Positions 24,536 through 34,224 of a stretch of 64,000 nt of DNA are shown piece by piece. The translations under genes and the position numbers were made by a program. The stretch covers positions 62,001 through 126,000 of the forward strand of contig NZ_BOPZ01000001.1 of assembly GCF_018332455.1 (NCBI RefSeq), given 5' to 3'. Position 1 is the stretch's first letter; each line of letters starts with the position of its first letter. Below the pieces are notes generated by a model. It worked only from the letters and a program-made list of their open reading frames with translations, was not told where the DNA came from and ran no database searches. The DNA comes from Clostridium polyendosporum (GTDB lineage Bacteria > Bacillota > Clostridia > Clostridiales > Clostridiaceae).

Positions 24536-25561
24536 TTGAGTAAAAATGTAAATATCGATTGGAGTAATTTAGGATTTTCCTATATAAAAACTGATTTTCG
24601 TTATGTTTCAAGATGGAAAGACGGTAGTTGGGATGAAGGACAATTAGTTGAAGATAATCAACTTACTATAAGCGAGGCCTCAACTGCTCTGCACTATGGG
24701 CAACAATGTTTTGAAGGATTAAAAGCATATAGGACAAAAGATGGCAAGATTCAACTCTTCAGACCAGATCAAAATTCTAAGCGTATTAATAACAGTTGTA
24801 GACGTATATTAATGCCTGAAATACCAGAAGAAAAGTTTATTGATGCATGTATTAAAGTAGTTAAAGCAAATGAACACTATGTACCACCATATGGAACAGG
24901 CGCAACTCTTTATATTAGACCCTTCGTTATAGGTGTTGGAGATAATATTGGAGTAAAAACAGCTCCAGAATTTATATTCTGTGTATTCTGTATTCCAGTA
25001 GGACCTTATTTTAAAGGCGGATTAGCTCCTGTTAATTTTATAGTTTCTGAATATGATAGAGCAGCACCATATGGAACGGGTGGAGCAAAGGTTGGTGGAA
25101 ACTATGCAGCAAGTCTTTATCCTCATGAAGTTGCTGCAAAGAAAGGTTTTGCAGATTGTATTTATCTTGATCCAGCTACCCATACAAAAATAGAAGAGGT
25201 TGGAGCTGCTAATTTCTTTGGAATTACAAAAGATAATAAGTTTATAACTCCACAATCTCCATCAATTCTTCCAAGTATAACTAAATACTCATTACTATAC
25301 ATAGCAAAAGAATATTTAGGAATGGAAACAGAAGAGGGAGACGTTTTAATAGATAATTTAGATAGATTTACAGAAGCAGGTGCTTGTGGTACTGCTGCTG
25401 TAATAACTCCTATTGGAGGAATAGAGTATAAGGGAAATCTTCACGTTTTCCATAGTGAAACGGAAGTTGGACCTATAACTAAGAAACTTTACGATACTCT
25501 TTATGGAATTCAGTTTGGAGATGTAAAAGCTCCAGAAGGATGGATTGTAGAAGTTAAATAA
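24536..25561 (+). CDS. ilvE: Branched-chain amino acid aminotransferase (class IV)
   Basis: 341 residues, PLP fold-type IV. The enzyme interconverts Val/Leu/Ile with their 2-oxo acids. Visible motifs are [16 protein letters not shown] (substrate and phosphate region, about 51-66), the PLP lysine in GGAKVGGNY (Lys185), and [10 protein letters not shown] (about 222). Length and motifs match the type II IlvE common in Firmicutes. The start is a TTG at 24536 with AGGAGG 8 bases upstream; no in-frame ATG is close. A terminator follows at 25584. Confidence 0.92.
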   Translation: MSKNVNIDWSNLGFSYIKTDFRYVSRWKDGSWDEGQLVEDNQLTISEASTALHYGQQCFEGLKAYRTKDGKIQLFRPDQNSKRINNSCRRILMPEIPEEKFIDACIKVVKANEHYVPPYGTGATLYIRPFVIGVGDNIGVKTAPEFIFCVFCIPVGPYFKGGLAPVNFIVSEYDRAAPYGTGGAKVGGNYAASLYPHEVAAKKGFADCIYLDPATHTKIEEVGAANFFGITKDNKFITPQSPSILPSITKYSLLYIAKEYLGMETEEGDVLIDNLDRFTEAGACGTAAVITPIGGIEYKGNLHVFHSETEVGPITKKLYDTLYGIQFGDVKAPEGWIVEVK

Positions 25562-25583
25562 TTTATATTTTTATATAAAATAT

Positions 25584-25622
25584 AAAGCTTGCTAAATTTA
25601 GTATTTTTAGCAAGCTTTTTGT
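25584..25622 (+). terminator. Terminator of ilvE
   Basis: AAAGCTTGCTAAA pairs with TTTAGCAAGCTTT around a 7-base loop, followed by TTTTT region. Confidence 0.88.
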
Positions 25623-25651
25623 TTATTTATAAATAAGGTTATAAGCATCTA

Positions 25652-25922
25652 TATAGATACACAACTTCATAACTGAACTTATAATTCTGGCTATACAAGT
25701 TCATATTGAATTAAGAATTTTAGGAAAAGTATTGAATGCCGAGACTATATGCTGTCATTTCACGAAGTGAAATCTGACTAAGGCTAAAAGGGCTCGATGC
25801 TCTTTTAATGTTATTTGCCTAAAATCCATTAAGGATTGAACTTATATATCCTAGAAAAAGCATTGTATGTTGAGGCTATTTTCATGAATTGTTTAAAGAT
25901 TGAAGTTGTTTATCTTTAATAA
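25652..25922 (+). repeat. Composite family 2 element with a family 1 element nested in it
   Basis: Starts GATACACAACTTCATAACTG and ends GATTGAAGTTGTTTATC. The inner stem GAATTTTAGG (about 25708) has its partner CCTAAAATCC (about 25818) displaced by a complete family 1 element at 25750-25818 (CATTTCACGAAGTGAAAT, then AAAAGG / CTCTTTT around GCTCGATGC). A second conserved loop, AGCATTGTATGTTGAGGCTA, lies at about 25858-25878. Confidence 0.75.
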
Positions 25923-25951
25923 TAGGGTAAGTAAGTTTATGCTCAATAAGG

Positions 25952-26869
25952 TTATGTTCTATACTTTCTTACATAATCTCCAAAGTTCCAAGTGCTTAAA
26001 AATTGTCTGGCAGTATTATACCCCTCTTCAAATAGTCTTAAACTTTCTTTTTTAGTTATATCAAACTGAGTAGTTGTAATACCAAGAGTAGGAATAGACA
26101 TAGTTCTTACGGCATCTTTATCATTAAGATACACTTCTTCATTTCTTTCAAGTACTGTAGCAATAATATCAAGCAAATATGAAACAAAAGTTGTTTTGTC
26201 TGATGATGTACAATTCTTCTTGCTAGTAAAAAATTTAAATCCAAAGGTAGGTCTTTTAGGAATTTCTTTAACATCAAAAATCCAAATTGGAAAATTACTT
26301 AGTAACCCTCCATCTACAATAAAACTAGTGCATTTATCATATGTAAGCTGTACTGGATTAAAGTAAAAAGGAATACTGGTGCTCATTCTGACTGCTTTAG
26401 CTATCTCAAATTCCATAGGATCTATGCCATATTTAATTATATCGTCTGGAAGTATTAACATCTCCCTTTTAATTATATCTGAGGCAATAATTTTAAGTGG
26501 TGATTTCCCTTTTACACTTATATCCTTAAATTTTATTTTTCCTTTTGCATTTAAAAGTTCATTTAACCAATTTTCAATATAATTTCCACAATAAATACCC
26601 TTATATTTAAATAGTCCAAGCGTCTTTCCAAGCAAAGGAATACTTTGAATTTTATTTTTATCTAAAAACTTTTTATAGTTCAAATCAGTAATAATTTGTT
26701 TTAATTCGCTACCTTTATAGCCTACTGCTAGAAGCGAAGCAACTAAAGCTCCTGCTGAAGTTCCAGCTAGTTTTCCCCATGTATAACCTTGTTCCTCCAG
26801 ATAACAAATTGCGCCAACGAATCCTATTCCCTTAACTCCGCCACCCTGAAAAATAGCATCAGCTTTCAT
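25952..26869 (-). CDS. Patatin-like phospholipase
   Basis: 305 residues. The Ser-Asp dyad is Ser38 in AGTSAG and Asp186 in VDGG. The oxyanion-hole Gly-rich loop is FQGGGVKGIGFVG (7-19). Bacterial patatins are acyl hydrolases of membrane lipids, and no signal peptide is present. The ATG at 26869 has AAGGATG seven bases upstream and is preferred over a TTG at 26887 that lies before this RBS. Confidence 0.87.
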   Translation of the reverse strand: MKADAIFQGGGVKGIGFVGAICYLEEQGYTWGKLAGTSAGALVASLLAVGYKGSELKQIITDLNYKKFLDKNKIQSIPLLGKTLGLFKYKGIYCGNYIENWLNELLNAKGKIKFKDISVKGKSPLKIIASDIIKREMLILPDDIIKYGIDPMEFEIAKAVRMSTSIPFYFNPVQLTYDKCTSFIVDGGLLSNFPIWIFDVKEIPKRPTFGFKFFTSKKNCTSSDKTTFVSYLLDIIATVLERNEEVYLNDKDAVRTMSIPTLGITTTQFDITKKESLRLFEEGYNTARQFLSTWNFGDYVRKYRT

Positions 26870-27233
26870 TAAATCATCCTTATTCAATTATTATATTTTA
26901 CTTAAAAAGATAAAAAGGTGTTTTCTCTAAATAAATCTTACTATTATAATATGCTGACATCGAAATTTGTGAGAATTTTTTAATCAATAACCATAGTTAA
27001 CCACAAATTAACTTTAAATAACATAACCATAAATTTAACTTAACGTTTATCTTGTAGTATATATTTGTAATTAGTTGCAGATAAATCTAGACTGGATAAT
27101 TAAAAAATTTATTCTGTAACTAAAGGTAACTAAGTTCATTATAAATGAATCCTAGAAAATAATCGTAATTTTAATATTTTAGTGGACTTATTTATTTGCA
27201 GTAATTTATTGTTATGGGGTTTAGGAGGAAAAA
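26870..27233. promoter_or_regulatory. Divergent intergenic region with repeated TTAAC boxes upstream of the alkaline phosphatase gene
   Basis: TTAAC occurs at 26997, 27008, 27035 and 27040, and ATAAC at 27018 and 27023. The first two are exactly 11 bases apart, the helical spacing used by PhoP-type boxes. Because the next gene is an alkaline phosphatase, a phosphate-starvation regulator site is plausible. No other feature is seen in this 364-bp gap. Confidence 0.4.
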
Positions 27234-28796
27234 ATGGTTAAAAAGAAATTGATCGGTGTAGTTTCGTCTATAGTTTTATCATCATTCTTAATTTTCACAG
27301 GATGTACCAACAATGGTAAAATTCAAAGTGTTGCAGGTTCTAATGAGTTTAAAGGGAAAAATCCAAAATATGTTTTCCTATTTATAGGAGACGGTATGGG
27401 GATGACTCAAATTAATTCGGCAGAAATTTATTTAGGAAACAAAAAAGATAGTAAGGTGCCAAATGTACAAAAACTTAATTTTACTCAATTCCCAGTAGAA
27501 GGTATAAATACAACCTATGCGTCTGATTCATTTATACCAGATTCTGCTTCAGCAGGCACAGCTATAGCTACAGGAAATAAGACTTCTGATGGTGTTATAA
27601 GTATGGATCCATCAAAAAAAGAAAAATATAAATCTATGGCAGAGATAGCAAAAGAAAACGGAATGAAAGTTGGTATAGTATCTAGTGTTTCGTTAGACCA
27701 TGCAACTCCAGCGGTATTTTATGCTCATCAGCCTTCAAGAAATAATTACTATGATATAGAGATAGAGCTCGGAAAAAGTAATTTTGATTATTTTGCAGGT
27801 GGTGGATTTAAACAACCAACTGGCAGTGATAAAAATAAGCCAGATGCTTTTGAAGAGGCAAAAAAGAACGGATATAAGGTAGTTAATACAAAAGACGACT
27901 TTGAAAAACTTGATTCTAAAGATGGAAAAGTAATAGCTATAAGTCCGAAGCTTGATAGTGAAAAAGCTATTCCATTTAGTATCAATAATGATAAAGAGGT
28001 TATATCACTTGCAGATTTTACTAAAAAGGGTATTGAGGTTTTAGATAATAATAAAGGATTTTTTATGATGGTTGAAGGCGGAAAAGTTGACTGGGCTTGT
28101 CATGCTAATGATGCCGCTTCATCTATAAATGAAGTTATAGGTTTTGATAATTCTATTGTTGAAGCTATGAAGTTTTATGAAAAACATCCTGATGAAACAT
28201 TAATCGTTGTTACTGCTGACCATGAAACAGGGGGATTTTCAATAGGGTTCGCAGGAACAGGATATGAAACATTCTTTAATAAGTTATCAAATCAAAAAAT
28301 TTCTTATGATGAATTTACAAAAAAGATTGATGAATATAGAAAATCTCATACTCAAGAAAATGCAAAAATTGAAGATCTATTACCTTTAATAAAAGAAAAC
28401 TACGGACTTGAGGCTATAGATTCAAGTGTTAGAGCGGATTTAGAAACAAAAGTTAAAGCTGGAGATGAAGATGCAGCTGAAAAACTTGGTATGGTTCTTA
28501 ACGATAACGATATTAGTTCTCTTAAAGAAGCGTTAAAACAGAGTATGATTGATCCAAAGGCTAGAACTAAGGATGAACAATCAAAATTATTATATGGTGG
28601 ATATGATCCTGTAACGGTTACTCTAACTCATATATTAAACAGCAAGGCAGGAATTGCATTTACATCATATGCTCATACAGGAGTACCTGTTGGGGTTTAT
28701 GCTAAGGGTGTTGGTCAGGAGATGTTTGGTGGTTATTTTGATGATACGGATTTAAATAAGAAGTTACTATCAATAATGGGAATTTCAAAAAAATAG
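27234..28796 (+). CDS. Alkaline phosphatase, lipoprotein
   Basis: 520 residues. A lipobox (LIFTGC, Cys24) indicates a membrane-anchored lipoprotein facing the outside. The metal and active-site motifs are FIGDGMG (Asp53), the catalytic Ser104 in PDSASAGTA, the DHATPA and WACHAND motifs, and TADHETGG (about 329-336). It releases phosphate from organic esters outside the cell. RBS is GGAGG. A region of repeated TTAAC boxes lies upstream, consistent with phosphate control. Confidence 0.92.
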   Translation: MVKKKLIGVVSSIVLSSFLIFTGCTNNGKIQSVAGSNEFKGKNPKYVFLFIGDGMGMTQINSAEIYLGNKKDSKVPNVQKLNFTQFPVEGINTTYASDSFIPDSASAGTAIATGNKTSDGVISMDPSKKEKYKSMAEIAKENGMKVGIVSSVSLDHATPAVFYAHQPSRNNYYDIEIELGKSNFDYFAGGGFKQPTGSDKNKPDAFEEAKKNGYKVVNTKDDFEKLDSKDGKVIAISPKLDSEKAIPFSINNDKEVISLADFTKKGIEVLDNNKGFFMMVEGGKVDWACHANDAASSINEVIGFDNSIVEAMKFYEKHPDETLIVVTADHETGGFSIGFAGTGYETFFNKLSNQKISYDEFTKKIDEYRKSHTQENAKIEDLLPLIKENYGLEAIDSSVRADLETKVKAGDEDAAEKLGMVLNDNDISSLKEALKQSMIDPKARTKDEQSKLLYGGYDPVTVTLTHILNSKAGIAFTSYAHTGVPVGVYAKGVGQEMFGGYFDDTDLNKKLLSIMGISKK

Positions 28797-28811
28797 TGAA
28801 TAAGTAAATTT

Positions 28812-28868
28812 GAACAAGCATCGAACCTGCTTGGATTTAGTTAGATTTCACTTTGTAAAATAGTTGTA
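28812..28868 (-). repeat. Family 1 hairpin element
   Basis: Minus strand: ATTTTACAAAGTGAAATCTA, ACTAAATC, then CAAGCAGG / GCTTG around TTCGATG. It lies between the alkaline phosphatase stop and its terminator, in antisense orientation to that gene. Confidence 0.65.
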
Positions 28869-28904
28869 CATAAAAGCGAGATAGATTTTGTCTCGCTTTT
28901 ATGT
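28868..28904. terminator. Terminator after alkaline phosphatase gene
   Basis: ACATAAAAGCGAGA pairs with TCTCGCTTTTATGT around a 9-base loop, giving a TTTT within the 3' arm on both strands. Confidence 0.8.
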
Positions 28905-28994
28905 AAATAGGATTAATTAAGAAAGATTTATATTTACTATAGTTCCCTGATGTGTTTCATTATATATTTACTTACATTAATGGGATGGTGATTT

Positions 28995-30185
28995 ATGTTA
29001 AAAGGATTAATAAAATCAGAGAGTATATTTGTAATTATCCTTGTAATTATAAATATAGGGCTGCTTTTTTTACCAACTAATTTTGAAAAAAGCGGTAATG
29101 GTAGCATACCAAGTAAGGCATTGGTAATTGGTATAGATAATAATCAAGTTGAGCAAAGAGGTATAGTAAAAACAGGAGTTCAAGAGGTGAAATTAAAAAT
29201 ATTAAATGGGCCCTTTAAGGGACAAGAAGTATCCTCTCCTAATAATCTAAAAGGACAACTTGAATTAGATAAGATGTTTAATGTTGGAGATAAAGCGTTA
29301 GTAGTTATTGATCATGCTGGTGATAAGTTGATTTTCGCTAATGTTATAGATCACTATAGAATTAACATAGAAATAATACTATTTATTATTTTTATAGCTC
29401 TGTTAATAATCTTTGCTGGCTGGACGGGCGTAAAATCGGTTATATCATTTGTTTTTACTTTACTTATGATATGGAAGATACTTATTCCTGGTTTTCTTAA
29501 AGGATGGAATCCTGTTATACTAGCGCTTGTTGTTGTTACTATATTAATTGGAGCAACTACTTATTTAGTAGCAGGGCTTAATAGAAAAGCTCTAGTTGCA
29601 TTTTTAGGAGCTTTTTCTGGCATAGTACTAACATGTATATTTGCATTATTTTTTGGTAGATTTTTTAATATTCATGGTGCAATAATAGCTTTTTCTGAAA
29701 GTTTGCTTTACTCAGGATATGCTAACTTGGATCTTACTCGTATATTTTTGGCCGGAATATTTATAGCATCTTCTGGAGCTATAATGGATGTTACTATGGA
29801 TATTTCTGTATCAATGCATGAAGTTGTGCTAAAAAAACCTAACATATCAACCAAAGAGGTTATTAAGTCAGGGTTTTCTGTAGCTAGGGCTGTAGTAGGA
29901 ACAATGACTACAACACTGCTCTTAGCATATTCAGGTGGATATACAGGAATGCTCATGGTATTTATGGCTCAGGGAACACCTTTAATAAATGTTTTTAATA
30001 TAACTTATGTAGCAGGGGAGTTTTTACACACTATAATTGGAAGTTTTGGTTTGGTTCTGGTAGCGCCATTAACTGCTATTCTAGGTGGGATATTGTATAC
30101 ACAACCTAATTATATAAAGTCTCTTGAGGGTGAGATTCAAAAAGAAAATGTTGATTTACTGGATATATCTGCAAGGGTATTATAG
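28995..30185 (+). CDS. YibE/F-like multipass membrane protein
   Basis: 396 residues. A short N-terminal helix (about 10-26) is followed by an extracytoplasmic beta-rich domain (about 35-125). Seven or so helices then fill residues 128-375. The motif ASSGAIMDVTMDISVSMHE (about 258-276) is characteristic of the YibE/F family. Its function is unknown; a transport role is often assumed. The RBS is GGGATGGTGAT. A terminator at 30280 follows. Confidence 0.82.
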   Translation: MLKGLIKSESIFVIILVIINIGLLFLPTNFEKSGNGSIPSKALVIGIDNNQVEQRGIVKTGVQEVKLKILNGPFKGQEVSSPNNLKGQLELDKMFNVGDKALVVIDHAGDKLIFANVIDHYRINIEIILFIIFIALLIIFAGWTGVKSVISFVFTLLMIWKILIPGFLKGWNPVILALVVVTILIGATTYLVAGLNRKALVAFLGAFSGIVLTCIFALFFGRFFNIHGAIIAFSESLLYSGYANLDLTRIFLAGIFIASSGAIMDVTMDISVSMHEVVLKKPNISTKEVIKSGFSVARAVVGTMTTTLLLAYSGGYTGMLMVFMAQGTPLINVFNITYVAGEFLHTIIGSFGLVLVAPLTAILGGILYTQPNYIKSLEGEIQKENVDLLDISARVL

Positions 30186-30527
30186 AATTTAGAATTGATA
30201 ATCTTATTATATAAAATATTAGACAAATTTATTGTTGTACTGCAATGATAAATATAAGTAAATGATAAAGGGATTTTTTAGGCAAGTTACCGTAGGGGAG
30301 ACGGTAATTTGCCTTTTAACGTAATATAGTTATTCAACTCTATTTTTTTGAGTATATAAAGTCTAAATACCTGGGGTTAATGCTGATTATTTAAATAATG
30401 ATATGTTTAAAGAAATAACAAATAGAAAACTAAAAAGATATAATTTAAAATTGATCTAGAAAAGAGGTTTAAAAAACGTGTTTTTAGTATATAAGTAATT
30501 AATAACATATAAAAAGAGGTGTTGACC
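30186..30527. other. Intergenic region containing one terminator
   Basis: Apart from the hairpin at 30280-30318 I see nothing definite. The stretch around 30360-30400 (ACCTGGGGTTAATGCTGA) is slightly richer in GC than its surroundings but matches no leader I recognise. Confidence 0.4.
30280..30318 (+). terminator. Terminator of the YibE/F gene
   Basis: AGGCAAGTTACCGT pairs with ACGGTAATTTGCCT around AGGGGAG and is followed by TTT. Confidence 0.85.
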
Positions 30528-32873
30528 TTGATCAAACGTATTTATATAGTATTTCTTTATTCCCTATTAGTAGCTTTTCTACTAACCTTTACAGAAAATA
30601 CAAATATACTTAATAGTGAGCTGGTAAGAACACAAAACCTAATAACAAACGATTCCTACCGTACAGGCACTAGAGTAGCTTCTGAAAGTAAGATAAAATC
30701 TGCACCTGAAGTACCTTCTAAACTTACAGAATCTTTGATAACTGTTAAAGAAGTAATTGATTATTTAGGTACTGATGCTGATAAAACAATTGAGGAAGCA
30801 CATAAAAATCTTATTAATTTTAAAAATTTAATTGAAAAAAATAATGGAAACGTGATTGCAACACTTAATGAAAAAAATTACGATGCATTCCAGCTCAGTA
30901 AACCTGTAAAAGAATACGATATAGAACTTTCACGCTGGGGAATTTATAATGATGGTACTCACCCTAAAGAAAATTTAAAAGGATTAAATTCTGCACTAGC
31001 ATGGGCTTCATCAAATGGATATAATAAAATACATTTAAAATCTGGCACATATTTAGTAGATGTGGGATTACCTGAATGTGCAGGAACAAAAGGTATTACT
31101 ATCCCCAACAACACAGAATTTGTAATGGATTCAGATACTATTATTAAAGCAGAAACTAATTCATCTACTGCATATCATATTATATATATTGAAAATAAAG
31201 AAAATATAAAAATTACTGGAGGTCAAATTATAGGAGATAAAGACACTCATTTTTACGGTGTTACTTCAGGATTTGAGAAAGGTTCTTTAGATAACAGAGG
31301 AAATCTCATTAAAGATAATACTAAAATTAGATCACCACTTATAGATGCAGATGCTTATCCCGGAACCTTGGGCAGCAGTTATGGAGTTATTCGAGCTGTT
31401 GCAACAGAAAATGTTAAAGTACCTAAATTTGATATATTCTTTTATGACAGTAAGAATAATTTTAAAGGAGCATCATATAATCAAGTCTGGGGCTCAGTAA
31501 AATATCCTACTGGTGTTACCAAGTTTAGGTTTGTTTTATCTCAAAATAATACAGATGATGTTAAAGTTACAATAAAAAATGGTACTTATTACACTTATGA
31601 AGCTGGAATTGGAATACAAGTAGTTAGTTCAAAAAATATAGTCATTAAAAACGTTACCATTTCTAATATGACTGGAGATGCTATATGCGTTGGAGGAAGA
31701 TATGTAGATGGATCTACATACAAACAACATCCAATATCTTATGATGTTATTGTTCAGGATTGTCATTTATTCAATTGTAGAAGACAGGGCGTTACAATAG
31801 GGGGAGTTGCTAATATGACTGTTGCAAGATGTTATATACATGACATCAGGGGAACAGCTCCTCAATTTGGTATAGATATCGAAGGAGATATATTTAAAAA
31901 TGAAAACATTACTATAAGAGGAAATTTTTTTGAAAATAATGGGGCTGGAGATATAGTTAACTGTGATGGTAAATATGTAGATGTTCAAAATAATTTACTA
32001 ACAGGAACTGTTGGGTTAAACGTTGGACAGAATTTAACTCTAAAAAATAATATCTGTCTAGGCACCTGGATTATGAATATCAGTACCTTAGATTGTAAAG
32101 ATAATACTATAGAAAATAATATTTTTGTTAATGGTTGGATAAGACCAAATGTATCATTAAATACTAAAATTATTAATAATAAAATGATTGAAGGAAAAAT
32201 AACTTTCAACGGTGAAAATATTTTACTAAAAGGGAATTCAGTATATTCTTCTGGAAAAAAAGATAGTGGAATTGGAATATGGAATGCGTCTGGAATGGCA
32301 GATAATAATAAACTCATTGGATGTGCTATAGGTGGAAGTATACTGCCCACAAATTCTTTTACTTGGAACAATTTAAATATTAAAAATTACAAATATATAA
32401 GTATACCACCAGGAAATTATATTAACTGTACTTTTGAATCAGGTAGCAATACTGTAGGACTTTATACAGCAGATGTAGGGTTAAGTTCTGATGGCGCATA
32501 CTCATTTAACAACTGTAAATTTATTGAATACAAAAGAAGTGCTTTAGAAAGTGGAGCTAGTAATTTAAATCTTAAAGTAACCAACTGTACCTTTCAAACA
32601 TCCAGTAGTGGAAGAGCGGCCTTAAGTTTTCCAAAAGGAAAATCTTTAGAGTTTTCTAATAACACTATTAATATTACTCAAGCAACTAAATACACAAAAG
32701 GAATAGACTTATTAGCTAGCTGTAATGCAATATTCTCAAACAATACAATAAATATGCCAGAAGGAAATCATATAGGAATTGATACAGCTTCTTCAAGTGG
32801 AACTGCTAAAATCACAAATAACAAATTAACTAATTGCAAATTAAATACTAAAGATTCTGATATTGTTAATTAA
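30528..32873 (+). CDS. Exported right-handed parallel beta-helix protein
   Basis: About 781 residues. The N-terminus (MIKRIYIVFLYSLLVAFLLTFTENTN) is a signal peptide or membrane anchor. A non-repetitive segment to about residue 130 is followed by a long beta-helix with many N-x-(I/F)-x-N-N coils (for example ITIRGNFFENN, VTNCTFQTSSS). This fold is used by polysaccharide lyases, glycosidases and adhesins; no catalytic set can be assigned by eye. Start codons are doubtful: TTG at 30528 has GAGGTG six bases upstream and is preferred over TTG 30522 or GTG 30519. It is a single gene with its own downstream hairpin. Confidence 0.75.
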   Translation: MIKRIYIVFLYSLLVAFLLTFTENTNILNSELVRTQNLITNDSYRTGTRVASESKIKSAPEVPSKLTESLITVKEVIDYLGTDADKTIEEAHKNLINFKNLIEKNNGNVIATLNEKNYDAFQLSKPVKEYDIELSRWGIYNDGTHPKENLKGLNSALAWASSNGYNKIHLKSGTYLVDVGLPECAGTKGITIPNNTEFVMDSDTIIKAETNSSTAYHIIYIENKENIKITGGQIIGDKDTHFYGVTSGFEKGSLDNRGNLIKDNTKIRSPLIDADAYPGTLGSSYGVIRAVATENVKVPKFDIFFYDSKNNFKGASYNQVWGSVKYPTGVTKFRFVLSQNNTDDVKVTIKNGTYYTYEAGIGIQVVSSKNIVIKNVTISNMTGDAICVGGRYVDGSTYKQHPISYDVIVQDCHLFNCRRQGVTIGGVANMTVARCYIHDIRGTAPQFGIDIEGDIFKNENITIRGNFFENNGAGDIVNCDGKYVDVQNNLLTGTVGLNVGQNLTLKNNICLGTWIMNISTLDCKDNTIENNIFVNGWIRPNVSLNTKIINNKMIEGKITFNGENILLKGNSVYSSGKKDSGIGIWNASGMADNNKLIGCAIGGSILPTNSFTWNNLNIKNYKYISIPPGNYINCTFESGSNTVGLYTADVGLSSDGAYSFNNCKFIEYKRSALESGASNLNLKVTNCTFQTSSSGRAALSFPKGKSLEFSNNTINITQATKYTKGIDLLASCNAIFSNNTINMPEGNHIGIDTASSSGTAKITNNKLTNCKLNTKDSDIVN

Positions 32874-32889
32874 ACAACTCTCCATGATA

Positions 32890-32930
32890 CTAATAGGTTG
32901 ATTTTAGTCAAATTTCACAAGTGAAAGAGG
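32890..32930 (-). repeat. Family 1 palindrome, partial copy
   Basis: Minus strand CTTTCACTTGTGAAATTTGA, CTAAAATC; the conserved loop is missing. Confidence 0.45.
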
Positions 32931-32940
32931 GAGAGGGTAT

Positions 32941-32966
32941 ACCAAAAGTATAACTTTTAGGTTTCT
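32941..32966 (+). terminator. Possible terminator of the beta-helix gene
   Basis: ACCAAAAGT pairs with ACTTTTAGGT and is followed by TTCTT. Weak T-tract. Confidence 0.45.
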
Positions 32967-33042
32967 TATTTGCTACTATTTCACAAAGTGAAATTTGGCT
33001 AAAATTTAATACGCTTGATGCCTGCGCAGCTTTATTATTTAT
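32967..33042 (+). repeat. Family 1 hairpin element
   Basis: TTTGCTACTATTTCACAAAG, TGAAATTTGGCTAAAATTTA, then GCTTGATGCC with an imperfect GC-rich stem, then TTTATT. Stem pairing is poorer than in other copies. Confidence 0.6.
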
Positions 33043-33090
33043 ATAACTACTAAGAAATAAAGTTTTATATTTTTAATTTTAATTCATATT

Positions 33091-33129
33091 AAATAAAAAT
33101 AAAGACTACTGGTACTTTTCCAATAGTCT
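33091..33129 (-). terminator. Terminator of the hydroxyacid dehydrogenase gene
   Basis: Minus strand AGACTATTGG pairs with CCAGTAGTCT and is followed by TTTATTTTTATTT. Confidence 0.75.
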
Positions 33130-33142
33130 GAAAGAAATAGAA

Positions 33143-34099
33143 TTATTCAACTCTATTTCTTTTCTCATTATTCAAAAATGCAGCTATGTTCTTAGCAACC
33201 TCAGACAATAGTCTTTCTCTTGCCTCAATACTAGCCCATGCAATATGAGGTGTAATTATAAGTTTTTCTTTTCTTGATATATTAAGAAGAGGATTTTCTT
33301 CTTTTATTGGCTCATGAGATAGAACATCAAGACCTGCTCCCCAGATTTTATTCTCATCTAGTGCTTTGGCTAATCCTTCTTCATCTACTATACCTCCTCT
33401 TCCCATATTGAGAAGTATGGAAGTATTTTTCATTTTGCATAATTTTGTATAATCAAGTAGTCCTTTAGTTGCTTCATTTAGAGGAGAATGTATAGATACT
33501 ATATCGCTTTCCTTGAGCAGTGTTTCAAGGTTAACTCTTTCAAAGTCAGTACTAGTATTTTTACCTGAGGTCGAGAAATAGATAACTCTACATCCAAAGG
33601 CTTTAGCGATTGATGCAACATTTCGGCCTATTTCTCCAAGTCCTATTATTCCCCAAGTCTTACCACATAACTCCCAGAATGGTTTGTCAAGGTTGGTAAA
33701 TAAAGGACTTTTGGAATATTGATTGCTTTTTACGTATTCATCATAATATTTTAAGTTTTCAAGAATATAAAATAAGCAGGCAAAAGTGTGTTGAACTACA
33801 CTATTTGTTGAGTAACCTGCAACATTAGTAACTGCAATCCCCATTTCTTTTGCGTAGTTTAAATCCACGTTATTTGTTCCAGTAGCAGTTATGCAAATAA
33901 GTTTAACCTTTAAAGCATTAGCTAAATTAAATCTATCTAATATGACCTTATTTGCCAGAATAACATCTGCATCACAAATTCTCTCACCAACTTCGTGTGG
34001 TTCTGTTGTTCCATAAGCTATAACTTCTCCAAACTTTTCTAATAAACTTAGATCAGCGTCATCTCCAAGGGTTTTAGAGTCCAAAATAACAATCTTCAT
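33143..34099 (-). CDS. D-2-hydroxyacid dehydrogenase
   Basis: 318 residues. The NAD-binding Rossmann core begins GIIGLGEIGRNVA (about 150-162). Catalytic residues are expected at Arg (about 235, in LLNMGRGGIVDE), Glu (about 264, SHEPIKEEN) and His (about 284, ITPHIAWAS). The family reduces 2-oxo acids (glyoxylate, hydroxypyruvate, pyruvate) with NAD(P)H. The W in HIAWAS suggests the hydroxypyruvate/glycerate-type subgroup, but the substrate cannot be fixed here. RBS is GAGGTGAT. Confidence 0.85.
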   Translation of the reverse strand: MKIVILDSKTLGDDADLSLLEKFGEVIAYGTTEPHEVGERICDADVILANKVILDRFNLANALKVKLICITATGTNNVDLNYAKEMGIAVTNVAGYSTNSVVQHTFACLFYILENLKYYDEYVKSNQYSKSPLFTNLDKPFWELCGKTWGIIGLGEIGRNVASIAKAFGCRVIYFSTSGKNTSTDFERVNLETLLKESDIVSIHSPLNEATKGLLDYTKLCKMKNTSILLNMGRGGIVDEEGLAKALDENKIWGAGLDVLSHEPIKEENPLLNISRKEKLIITPHIAWASIEARERLLSEVAKNIAAFLNNEKRNRVE

Positions 34100-34224
34100 A
34101 TTATCACCTCAAAACTTTATTTTTAAAATAAATTAATTACATTATAACATTTATGTGAATTATAAGGCGTATATAAAGGCAAAATATTACCATAAAGTGT
34201 ATTAAAGTAGGAGTTGATTTTATT

